A model generated the notes under the pieces. The model was given only the letters and a program-made list of their open reading frames with translations. It did no database searches and was not told the origin of the DNA. 64,000 nucleotides of DNA from Morella rubra (taxonomy: Eukaryota; Streptophyta; Magnoliopsida; Fagales; Myricaceae). The stretch covers positions 1-64,000 of the forward strand of contig RXIC02000092.1 of assembly GCA_003952965.2 (NCBI GenBank), read 5' to 3'. Of the stretch, positions 38,001-50,493 are shown in pieces. A program made the translations under genes and the position numbers. How positions within the stretch are numbered: position 1 is the stretch's first letter; the number at the start of each line of letters is the position of its first letter.

Positions 38001-41000
38001 TTGAACTAAAGTGTCCTGAAAATCAGACAAACGAGATCCATGAGACCAAAGTTGATTCCAAATATGTAGCCCATCACCAATTGAATGTAACTGCAAAACA
38101 CAACGCAGACTGGGAACATTGATTACAGACCTTGGGAAACAGAAATACAGTCTGAGACAAGTTATTAGAACTAGCATGTACACCACTTTGCTCAGAAACT
38201 GTCTTTTTCTCTAAGCAAGATGGAAACTCTGCTCTCAAATTCTCATGATTCCCAATCTTCAGGAATCTAGGATGGCTAATCTTCATTTTCAGATTCTGTC
38301 AAAAGATAAAATGAATAAGCATAACATACCCATCAAAGCATGCACCCGGATCAGTAGCTTTAGTCTGAAATATGCACAAGTTTAGCTATACCTATTGTTC
38401 AAAGTAATGCATGCGGCAGCCAAATTAAGCTTACACAAAATAATACAACCAATAGAACTTTTACATGCACAAATAAATGGCTACAAGGACAACCAGATAT
38501 GTTTCCCTGAACTCTCAGTGCCAGGCCCAGGCACAAGGTATCAAGGCAATGACATACACTGAGGAAACAAATTACTATATATTAAGGCCATTGAATTGCA
38601 ATTATCGTACCTGTACAGGAGATTCTGATTGGTTCCTCAACTCTAAAACAATATGCCGTACATCTCCTGCATATGCCTTTTCAGGTAGAGAATGAATTGA
38701 GCCCTCGAGCCTAGGTACACTCTGGACATTTTTTTTGGTTTTTTTTTGGGGGGGGGGGGGGGAGTTAGAAAAATTGCGCCTGCTTAGTCTATGTTGCAGA
38801 TACGAGGAGAGATACTGAGAGAGAGAACAAAAAAGGGTGGACCGAAGAGCATGCACCTTGATTACTATAAACTTCAGACTGTCAGAGGGAGAATGCGCCT
38901 TCCATCTTCCCTTTGGAATTTTTTTCTTCATCTGATTAGAGTCGAAGTTGTAAAGGCCAACTACTGAACCTGACAATTTCCACCTGACACCTATAATTTG
39001 TAGGATGCCTTCGACTTTGGGAGTAACTGTTAATTGCACCTGACAGAAGAAAGAGACTTGATAATTTGTTCAAGACAATTTGACAATCTGCGACAAGAGT
39101 ATCACTCCATGAGTAATACACCGCTATCTTCAGATTTAACTTTTTCACTTCCCGTGTATCCCAAAATTCCACTCCAAAATATTTGTTATTGCTAGAAGAG
39201 TAAAAACTGAATTGACAATATCATATATTACTCCTGTAGTTTAAAATAAGATGTCATGCCTTTTTCAAGGTAACGTAATCTAGAAGGCCAAAGACCAGGC
39301 AGCAACTTTCTACATAAGTTAAAAGTACAATATTCAATATATCTAAACAAAGAAAGATTGTCATGCATTCATCCGTTTGTTCCAGTGTACTACTCACCAG
39401 AGATGTTCCACCCCCTTCTAATGACAAGTCAACCTCAGACAAAGTAAAAGAAGAATTTTCAGAGCTCATATCCCTGCAATGATCGAGCAAAGATCCATCT
39501 TAATAGTTGCAAACACAATGAGATATGGGGAAACCACCACAGAAACTATGGTAACCTAATTTACTAAGACCGTATTCTATATGTAGAATATTGCAGAGAA
39601 CCTGCCAAAATTCCGAAACATACCTATTGATGGTCGAATTGTTTAAGCCATCATCATTCTGGAGCTCCACAGTTGAGCTACTTGCATCTGCACCAAGAAT
39701 AAAAAACTGTTACCCTTTCTGACATATACTTTGGACAATGAAAATCCCATAACAAATAGATGTAAACAAAATGATGGTAACTAACCAGATTTATTTTCAT
39801 CAGATACTGCAGACAGCTCACACATCAGGGAAACACTGGATATGGCAATAGGGATTTGCAGCGGATTTTTAAATTCAATAGCCACTTTTACCTCTTCTGC
39901 AAATGGAAGAAAATATCAAAACTACATATCAATTATACGGTATCAAGTAACCTGTTGCACCTTCTCTTTGCTCTAAAAAAAGTAGCTTTTGTGTAGATCG
40001 GTAGCACAAGAAAATTTCAACCCTGTCTCCAAAGTATTGCAGTTTTGCTTAATATGTACTCCTAGAAAGTTCTTCATGCACAGAACAAATACATATTGTT
40101 TGTCTTGTTTCCCTGCTTGGGGTGTCCCATCATTGATGTCCAGTGTCCACTTTCCAAATGCAGCATACAACCTTTTTATATTACGCTAATTTGAAAGCAG
40201 AATAGAACAAAAACTCAATGAAAAACTCTTAGGCAGGGAAAGTACAGACTTTTAGTCTGAAGTAAAACCAATCCTCCAAAAAATGAGATTTACAAAGATG
40301 GATGAACAACATTGTAAAGAGAGAGTACACATATTCCGTGTTTTTTAGCCCTCCTCTACCACCCGATCTCTGTAGCCCAGGGGCAGAAATCAATTATTTG
40401 TTCTTAAATGTTGCAGAAGAGTTACTATAAAGTACTATGATTTTATTAGCTAAATGATGCGACATAATTTAATAATGCAACTTCATTTAAATTCTGTAAC
40501 CTTCATACCTCCAGCGATGCAAACAGTCGATTCTCTGTAATTCTTTGAGATAAGCGTTGATTGCAACTCCAACCAGTTAGTCCTTCCAGTAGACAAGGAT
40601 GGAGTCATGTCCTCCTCTAAAGAGCGCCACAAACTTTCTCTAACAGTAGCCTGGAACATTTAAAAATGAATTACTACTAGCTATCCAACAGCTAAAGAAA
40701 ACCCCACCTCAAAACACTCATACTAAAGAAAATCAGTGGACCAAGAACTGAGACTTCTATTATGTCCTCAGAAGAGTAGATTAAACAAATTAATCCAAAT
40801 GAAGATCTTTCTACAAGTATTGATTAGTGTAACACATGCTTGACCTAAGAAGCATTCCATCCGTAATGTCCATTAGTTCATTCCCCAACTCTCGCAATGT
40901 TTACAACTTTCATAACTAGAACACAGGAAAACCCCTTGGCTTGAGCAGTTTTTAACCAATTTATAATTTGAAATTTTCAAAGAATAAAAGAAAGATTTCA

Positions 41001-44000
41001 TATGTAAAGAGTGTCAGATCGTCATTTGTAACCATCAGCAAGACTTCTACTCAACCACAATTGTTTATTGGAAAGTTATGCATGCAATGGGTCTTCAATC
41101 CATGACCTACACACTAATCTTATGGTGGGGAGAAAGTGCCATTGAGGAAGAACTTATTGGCCAAACAACGTACGAACAGATAATAATAGAACCATCCTTA
41201 TTGTCTCATGAATTGCTTAACATCTAAATCTCCCACTGAAAGAAGGGCAAAAGTAGCACAGGTGTGATCCACCATCACACCACCACCACCATGACCCTCA
41301 GGGCTGGGGAGTAGGGTGGCATTGTGTAAACTATAGACAAGAAATTAATATTACAATATAACAAGCAAGCATAATTCAACTTACAGCTGCAGGTGATGCA
41401 TAGGTCCGATGATCTTCGAAAACAACCTTAAGCGAAGAGAGGTTGAGCTTGGGCAATTGAAGTTTCACTAACTCAAATGTTTCCCCTGTTTTCTATATTA
41501 GGCACACAAAAAGAGGTGAACCAATTCAGGAAGCTCATGAAATATTTGAAATTTAATCATAAATGTCTAAATGGCTGAAGGTCAATTCAAGGAAACTCAT
41601 AAAAGTACTAAACTTTTTTTTTTTTTGTTAAATAGATCAAACAAATTCTTTTTCATTATACAACACTTTTTATAAGCAAATACAGCTAACATTCATGTGG
41701 GATTGGACCCCTAACCTTAACTTCTTGGTTGAATGGGAAGTGGGAGGCCATTTGGTGCAAAAACAATTGCTTCAATTGTTTTCCCAACAAGTAGAAAATA
41801 CTAGATACTTAAGCCTAGAAGGTTCTTTCCTGTTTCAGATCAGATTATAGTGAAGAATTGTTTTTCCCTATTTGTTATTCCTACATAGAAGCACCCTTAA
41901 GTCAATATATTTCCTCTTTTCTATTTCTCATTCTTCTCAAACCATTTCTCAAGGAGTCGAGAGTAGACATGAAGCCAGTTAAACCTGGCAGGTTGGCAAG
42001 TTACAGGTAAATTTATCAGCTCTAAGAACTTTGTATTCTCTATATAAATAGCACTCCTTTCTTCATGAGAAAGGATGGAGGCAGAGGTTATAGGTCCAAG
42101 ATGCACAAATTTCATGCGTAACTTATCAGGGAGAAAATAACAAAAAGGTCAATAACTAGAATATAAATCACCTCAACAATTTGAAGAAAGTCCCTCAGGA
42201 ATAATTCTTGTGTCGTCTTGGGCTGATGACTACAGGCAAGGACCTCCAGCATATGTTTAACAGCCCGGTCATACATCCCAAAAATAGCATACCACCTAGA
42301 CCAAATGAGTTTCATAAACAACTATTGCAAATTGCCCATAACACAACTCTGGAAAATTACGGGGGACAAAGTCTGTATGACATACTTTCCAATATGGAAA
42401 TGAACATGATCTTTGATATGGTCCCATGTAGTTCCTTCAAAAACAGAAATAGCACTTCTATATGTGCGAATTGCATGTTTAATCTGGAAACATAAGATAG
42501 AATTATTTTCTGAAAGATCCAACATTTTAGCAAGCTTCTGTTTTCTGTAAGATACCTACCTGGCCACATTTTTTGTACTGATCACCAGAAATCACAAGAT
42601 GAAATCCCAACTTGCGTAACATAGGAGGTTTGGACAACAAATAGCAATAAGACGCTTGCTCGAGCATCACAGCTGAGTGTAGAGGTTCCTAGAAAATAAA
42701 GTTGTTACAAGCAGAAAAATAAATTTCCTTGTTCAGTTCTATTTCAAAGAAGATTCCACATTACCTCATCACAAATACGAAAGTAAACAGTAGCAGCTTC
42801 TTTGTACTGATCTCCTGTCTTTAACATCTCTACCCACCAAAGACCACATCGTGTTGCATTTTGCTGACCAGATGACCCCATTTTCTGGAATGAATCTCAA
42901 TTTAGTGCAATTGAACATTCATCAAGGTCAAACAAAAAGAGGAAAAAATTGCAAAAGCAAATCACTCTGAGGCACCACTGAATTTTTCAGGACAAAAAAT
43001 TATGCAAACACAAGGGCATGTATTTACAAAGCAGCTCAAAAGATAACTGTCTCCAGTGGTCATGCCAAGTTTGCAGTACAACCATAGAGAGCGCTAGAAA
43101 AAAGCATGGCTGAACAAAGAACCAATTTAAGTTACAGACCAATCATTACCAAATATACCAAGTGACTGTTTGCCTACTTTCAGGAGAGTCTAATAAAACA
43201 CAACATTATCACATTGACAACAATGTGCCTCATCTAACTTGGAAGGAGACAAAGGATTTAAGAAGCTTGTTAAGCAATACAACATGTATGATCCCCCCTA
43301 AAAGGAAACAAACATAAGACTAACGAAGGGATAGTTGGGAATGAAAAGAATATTGGTGGTGGAAGGGAAATTTATAATTGACAAAAAGAGTTATTGGAAT
43401 AAACAACAAAATCAAGGAGCAAATAAATAATGAGCTCAATAAACTCTCTTATTGAACAGTTTCAAATGTATACTTCCAAAAAACCAAACACTAATTTTCT
43501 TGTTCTTTAGTTCCAAGCAGGATAAAGCAAGGACAGACTGAACATACTAAATAAGTATTAAAAGCATTCTCCATGCAATACTCTGCTTCCTTTCTTGATT
43601 GATCGGACATGAAGAATGTAAGACCCATCATTTCCTGCAAGAACAAGGGAGATATCAACAGCGGCACTTCGGGAAATCTTTTAAACAAGATAATAAAGTC
43701 AGTGGCACAATCAAAATTGTGAACAAACAGAACTTCTGGCAGAAAGGCAAAATTAGAAAACAAGTGAAATAATCACACAGACCACAACAGCATTTGAAAA
43801 GGATATCAAAATCAAACTTTTAAGGTTACAATGAAGAAAGAGGTCCAACGATATGACTTTGCTGATATATTTTTGATATCTTAGTTCAGGAGGAGGAAGA
43901 AGAAGAAGAAGAAAACATACAAGTAATTGTGGAAGAAAGCAACATGGAACGTAATTGAAAGCATGAAATATCTTGAACACAACCAATGCTAATAAAGCGC

Positions 44001-47000
44001 AATATACCATATTTATACCTCGTTTGTGCAGTGTAGACACTATGGTTGTTACTAGATCCTGGTTTCAATAACATTTGGAAATGGCTCTAGCCCATAATAC
44101 CTAAGTTTGATAAAAATTAAACCAAGCAGGACATGTTCTCAAATTTGATTAAGTGTTATTACTCCAGTTAAAACGTTGAAAGGGCGATGATATTATTCCC
44201 TCTTAAATATTCCCTCAGGAATACATTTGCCTCAAATATCTTTTCCTCTTCCTTGGCCTTCTGACACATGTAGGTGTAATGCTTCTCCAGCCTTGTTTAA
44301 GTGTGCCCTATAAGGGGAAGTTGACAAGTCTTAGATCCACAGGGAAGGTCCAAAGGGTGGGCGGCCATAGAGATGGAAGAGCAACCTGCTTCTACTGAAA
44401 GCCACAACAGTAGCTTAGCTGGATTAGTGTGCTTGTTTCACAAGCGTGCACTTTGCCCGTATCAAAGGGTCAAAACAGCTCACCTTTAGTATTCAGAGTT
44501 CCACAACAGTAGCTTAGCTTATTAGTGTAACTCTTTTTACAAGCGTGGCACTGCAATATCAAAGGGTTTCACCTTAGTATTAGGACAAGGGAAGGTCTGA
44601 CAAAGGGTGGGCGGTATACAATCAAAAGCAGCAACCACCTTTAAAAACTATAATGAAAAGCCAACTTATATCTGTCAATGGATCGTGTGATCGAATGTCA
44701 GGCATTTTTCTTTTTCTTTTGTATTTTCGTCGAAACCTCTCATAGGATAGAATATTTCTTTTATCTATTAATTAATTATACAGAAATATTTTGGCAGCTG
44801 TGATGTAGATGCCCTTTATAGTATCCATTTAGCTCTCGAATTCTTGGAATTAAGCTCAAGCCAATTCATTCTACTAGGTCCATTCTTCAGCAGTGCATAG
44901 GGTCCTGCACCTTGATGCACAAGGAGATCATAACTCCGTGAGCCTTCTTTCCACAGCTCAATTTTATCCTATGTGTAGTCTCATTTCTGGGCATGATATT
45001 GACTACCAGGTCATCACCCACAAAATAGCTGTGTGCTATGAATACCTTCACGATACACGAAACAAAATCATTTTCTGTTTATTATATCAGAGCTCCGAAG
45101 GAACACTCCCAACGCGCCCCAAGACACCCCAAAGTAGAGAACACCCGAAGCAAAGGTACAATACATAATGACCACTGTAATGACCAAAAGGTAGAACAAT
45201 GCTAAATCAAGGATTTGAAACTACCTGTACACCAGCATAGCGTTTCCAGGCTTTATCAAGCTTGTAATCAGTGGAAATTAGACGATAATTCGACAACGCA
45301 ATCTCATAATCCCGTAACATGAAGGCATAGTCACCCAAAACTCTAATTTGAGATTCAATGGAGCTAAAGGTATACCTTCAACAGGGAATGTAAACGCTAA
45401 ATTAGAGAAAACAATGAGAGAGATGAAAGCAAGCAGAGGTAGGTGGTTAGAATATGTATACAGCATACATAGGGCCATTGGGGAAATCTGCTGCATCTTC
45501 TTTCCCTTTTCTCCACCATAAGTTTTTTATTTGGTTTCTAAAACCTTTCCTTGTGGCAGAAACCTAATCACGATAGAATATCACACAGACAAGAATAAGA
45601 AAAAGAGGAAGATATTTTCGAGCAATCATATCTTAGAAAGTACAACATTCATATCATCTATGAACTTAAAACTTTGGATATTACAATACCTGTTGATTCA
45701 GCACACGTATTTTTTGCTCCATGCAAGGAATGATGTGTTTTGAAGATAAATCTTGCATGAGATCTTTCATCTGTCCCGAGTTTGTTCAATAGATACCACC
45801 AGTCAATCTTTCTGATGTAAGCAAGAATATAAATAATCACCTTCGCTAACACTTATGTCTAGTAATGGAGAGTCATTTACCTCATTCACATCATCAGTAT
45901 TAAGGAAGCAACCAAGACGCTGACTAGGTGAATCGTCAGATTTCTGTCATAGAAATAGACGAGACTATGGACATTACTCACTTTATACAGCAATGAAGAA
46001 AAGCAGAATATCATCTCCTAGAGAAGATGTAAAGATAAAACAAACCAGGTCAGTAAAGTAACTTACAAAAGGAGCCCAAGGATTATCCTGACGTTCGACC
46101 AGCTCAGTGGGAGAAGAATTAATGCAAAGCAATTGACAGTCACTTAACCCAAATGTATTCCTCATTTCTGTTAAAATCTTAGCTGCTCTGAAACAATAAA
46201 TATAGCTCAAATAAGAGGCATCTCATGGATCAGCAGCACCGTTTTAAAGTAGACACAATAACATGCTTAGCAGCTTGAAAGTGTAAATAACAGCTTGCAA
46301 AAACATCAAAATCTACAGTAAAATATCCACCTAAATTAGGTTTTCTAACAACGACTATGAATTGAGTCAGAGTCAGAAAGAGACAAATATCACTGCTACC
46401 AAAATGGACCTAAGATCAAAGACTATCTGTCTCATGTCAAGACTTGCCCATCCTCATACAAGTGATACCCAGACAATAAGTACACCTAAAGAATCCTTCC
46501 AAAATCTATTTCACTCAGTCTGAATTACTCAGTATCCTAACTCAGCTCTATTCCAACATTCTAACACGTGTCCAAAACATAGATTACTAGCTTAACTCAA
46601 TTCAGGCTTCTCATTTGGAAGTTCACCTCATTCTGAATTGCATCATTCAGAAAATAATATTCTAAATTAGTGATTTCTGGATATCTGGTACCTGAATAAC
46701 TATGTTCTCCATGAAAAGCACATATAGTCATTTCATAGTTTCTAATATATCAAAAAAGGAGAGGACCAATATACTTCGCCTGAGTGCTATCTTGATTATC
46801 ATGCACCAACAAATAATGCTTCAAAATCTTTGGGTCCATTGCACCGTCATTAAGAAGAGAAGGCAATTTGTTTGTGTTAAAGAGGTCAACAAATCTGTTA
46901 ATAGGCTGCTCATCCTTTGAAGAAACAACTAACAGGCCTGCAAAATAAATAGGAACAAAAAAATTGTATCCAAAATCAGCAATATAAGTTCTACAGATAG

Positions 47001-48360
47001 TTTGAAAAAGAAACCGTCAGCCCACTAATAGAAAGGAAAAAAACCATTGAGCTAAGGTAGTGGATAGGAGGAACTGAACAAAAATTTGACAAGGCTAGAA
47101 AACTTACACGCCACAGGATGGTCAAAAGCTTCATGGTCTGAAAAAGACACAGTCTGTATGAGCTCTTTATTGAAAAACTCAAACCATGAGGGCTGAATTT
47201 CAGATCCAGAGCCTGCACATGGAAGTTACCACTTACGAATGCAACACACCGAGAGAAGTCCCGGATAACAATGTCCATGCACATAATTCTTCTAATTGGA
47301 AAGTGCTTCTGGGATTCTTTAAAGTGTAAATCACATACTGGTCAGTAGCTTACTAGTTTGAGGAGGGTCCGAACACAAGTCATCTTTCTCCCCGGCCTGT
47401 GTAATAACTTGTTTCAATCGTTCTTTTGCAACCTAGTAGTACAAATACAAAACTTCAGACAGGGACCATTTGAGCTACTGATGAAGAGAATGTATCAGGT
47501 TTGTAAAATCCAAAAGATGCCAAATGCAGCAAACTCTTGGCAAACCAATGTCCACCTGAACTAAAACACGATGGTTCCATTATCTCCTTGAGTTCAGTTT
47601 ATGGCTAAGCATGAAAAATCCAAACGCTTTAACAGACAAAAAGCATTCTGGAAATTTTTCAAGGGGAACTCCAATTTCTTCATGTCTCCCCTCCCTACGC
47701 AGACTATTTCATAAGCATAACTTTTTTTTTTTTTAATGGTGAGAGTGCTCCTACATTGAAATTCAATGTTTGGCAAGCTATCAGTTACTGCATTTTCCCT
47801 TCTCAACTGTTTGGTTGCCAATGAATCTACTTTAGATTGTTTATGTGTATATTACACAAAAGCTCTATTAAGCTCAGTTCAGTGAAGGTTCGAGGTTTTT
47901 CGAATTTACAACTTTCTTGCATTTCCCACATTTCTCGGAGACCGAATGACGCGTTAAACAGTTACCTCCATATTCGGCTCACGAATATCTGACGCAGAAA
48001 ATAACCGTAACTTGAACTTCTGAAGCCTGTAGGGCTGATCACTAACTGTCCGTACAGGTACTGCAACAAATGGAAACCATCCAGACGCAACCATTGGATT
48101 CCAGTCAAATTCCAACCTCAGAAGACACTTCCATACACGTGCGTGTGTGTATATAGCTACGTGCATATATACAATAAGAGAGAGAGAGGTAGGGGGTCAC
48201 CGTCAATGTTGTTGAAGACACAGAAGGGTCTGAGCATCTCGACGAATGAGAGGCCGTTCTTGAGGCAAGCTTCTTCGACGAGAGGGGTGGAGAGCACCAT
48301 GACAACCGGAGTGATCTCGTCCAATAGCATTTTGCCAAGTAGCGTGTTGGCCGGATCCAT
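35080..48360 (-). CDS. TRS85: TRAPPIII subunit TRS85/TRAPPC8 homologue (right copy, intact)
   Basis: Mirror copy on the minus strand, first exon 48201-48360. The others, in transcription order, are 47966-48060, 47354-47432, 47108-47212, 46775-46937, 46067-46187, 45881-45943, 45690-45770, 45469-45563, 45225-45375, 43548-43634, 42765-42884, 42560-42688, 42386-42483, 42172-42295, 41385-41492, 40509-40650, 39786-39896, 39624-39687, 39398-39473, 38857-39039, 38611-38721, 38131-38295, 37857-38015, 36885-37118, 36310-36483, 35780-35892 and 35080-35632. I saw no coding difference from the left copy. Intronic differences are the rewritten patch in intron 10 and a poly-C/poly-A tract ahead of exon 22. 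The positions come from the mirror relation, with several junctions checked directly. Confidence 0.92.
43908..44569. other. Arm-discordant patch in TRS85 intron 10 (right version)
   Basis: Counterpart of the left noisy patch. It contains a tandem duplication absent from the left arm and otherwise shows the same landmarks with different small insertions and deletions. Confidence 0.75.
44402..44582 (+). repeat. Tandem duplication, unit about 99 bp, right arm only
   Basis: Both units (44402-44500 and 44501-44582) begin ccacaacagtagcttagct and end with a ctttagtatt-like string. The first holds tagcttagctgg and a short stem gcttg/caagc, which slightly resemble the D and anticodon arms of a tRNA. 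A tRNA-derived SINE origin is possible but weak. The left arm has only one, hybrid-looking unit. Confidence 0.55.
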
Positions 48361-50493
48361 TATCTTCTTCCCCCCGTTGCTCTAATTGCCGAAGGTGAGG
48401 TTCTGCGAGGGTTCAATGGCCGCAGAGAGTTACTCCACCAGTATACGGGTCGGCTCGTTGGACTTACCCAAGATTCCGTCTGTTCAGATCTCTGGGTACA
48501 TCGGAGGACTAAGAGGTGAGGGGCACAGCTCGCTCGTAAACGCAAAACCCCCTCTATTTTTCTTTTCTTTTTTCTTTTTTTCACCTTCTAAGTTTGCGTA
48601 ATACTGGATGAGACCCAGACCCGTTCCCTATTAATTTTTTTATCCGTTTTTTTGAAGAATCGGACTATTTACGGGCCTAATGGGGGCGTAATCGGAAAGC
48701 CCGTGCGATTGGGCCCCTTTCCAAACCCGCGACCTTCTCTATACTGATAAAAAAACCGAACACAGTTAGGGTGGTTAACGGTAGTGTAGATAACAGTTTG
48801 ACAAAAATCGTCATCGTCATTATAATTGACGAAATTACATAATTGACACCGCCACCGCATCGTTAAAACACAATAACCACCCTTGCCCGTGACGATATTA
48901 ACGGTAACCGCTTAAACCGTATAACCGTTGGGCTAAAAAAAATGGGTTTTTTTTTTTGCTTTTCTTTTTTTTTCACTGTTTTTGGGTGTTTTCCTTGGTT
49001 TTTTTTTTTTTTTTTACCATTAAGACCATTTGATACCCATATATAAGCAACAAATATAGTCATTCAAATATCATAACTTGTTTAAATTTTCAATATAATA
49101 TCATAATCAATAATCATATCAAATGGACAAATATCATAACATATTCAAACATAATATCATAATCATTAATAAATATAATAAGCTATCCAAAAGTCCAACA
49201 TAATATCATATTCAAACATAAAGACTAAAGTCCAATAAAAGTATCCAACAATGTGACATAAACCAACTAAATATTCTAACAAAAGCCCAACAAAATTATG
49301 TCACATAATCAATAATCATCTTAAGTCTCAACTAGGGGGGTTAACGGTAGTGTAGGTGACGGTTTGGTGAAAACTGTCACCGCAAATTGACAGAATCACA
49401 TATTTGACACACGCCACTGCACCGCTAAGGCACAATAACCACCTTTGCCAGCTACGGTACTGGTAGCGGTGGCGGTTTTAGTGATTAAAACCGTCACCAT
49501 CAATGAAAATGAGCACCCCTAAATACAGTAACCAAACAAAAAAACCACGTTACTCCGAGACAAATTGTTATCGGGAATGTTTGTTTGAATGAAAATTTTA
49601 GAATTTGAATTTAATTTTTTAAACTTACAATCTCAATATTACTTTTACACGCAGATCAATATAATTCAATATTATTTGTTTTACAAACATCAATACAACT
49701 CAACAACTTCCACACGCATACCAATAAAATTTCAACTCACCTAAATATTCACACCATACTTAGAATTTTTAAAATTTTATCAAAACGAATATGCCACAAA
49801 TCTGCGATAAAAAAATAAATACAATATTTGCTATGTAAATCAAATAATTCCATAAACTTTAAAATACATGACTTTCAGTTTTAGGGACTAATTTTTTGTG
49901 CTTTAAAGTTTAACTTATTTGAGTTTGGAGTAAACCACAAGGAATAATATTATATTTATCTAAAAAAAATTATTATTATTATGACATTTATTGCCCCTTC
50001 TGAATTTTTATTTATAAAATAGGTCATTATATTGTTGGTTATGACCATATCCAGTTATACGTATTATAATTTTATGTTTTTCATATAGAAAATTATTATT
50101 ACAAAAATATTTCTCAGCATACATGATGAAAGTTCGCATATAATCTTGAAAGATTATAATGCAAAAGTATAACCCGAAGATATCAACCAGAAAATAAAAT
50201 AATTACTTGAAAAAAGGACAGATAGAGTGGATTATGGATACACATATATGCAATCGCTTTTAGACCTCGAGTTAGGAACTGAAAATAATTGCTGTATCGC
50301 ACCAAAAAAAAAACACCAACACATGTAAAGCTCCTTGTTCACTCCCACATTGCGGTCCATGCTTTTGTTATATATGTCTCCGCGCTTGTTCGGCGCTAAC
50401 AACTGCTACTACTTGCACTTTGTTTCTAGAAATTTTTTCGTGGCGCCGCGTTTCTCTTCTTCTTCTTCTCGGCTTCGGATCTCCACGTGGGCA
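48361..50493. promoter_or_regulatory. Divergent intergenic region between TRS85 and DExH1 (right)
   Basis: Mirror copy of the left divergent region. It holds the hAT-like element at 48767-49521 and differs from the left copy only by scattered single bases and homopolymer lengths. Confidence 0.6.
48767..49521. mobile_element. hAT-like non-autonomous element in divergent promoter region (right)
   Basis: Mirror copy of the 0.76-kb element with the same ends, internal repeat pair and imperfect 8-bp duplication. A few bases differ, for example an extra c in agcccaacgg and changes around tgacacacgcc. Confidence 0.8.

Noticed and set aside
44402-44480. A tRNA gene suggested by tagcttagctgg and a gcttg/caagc stem
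   Set aside because: No acceptor stem, no T-arm with a TTCGA-type loop, and it lies in a noisy patch; at most a decayed SINE head.
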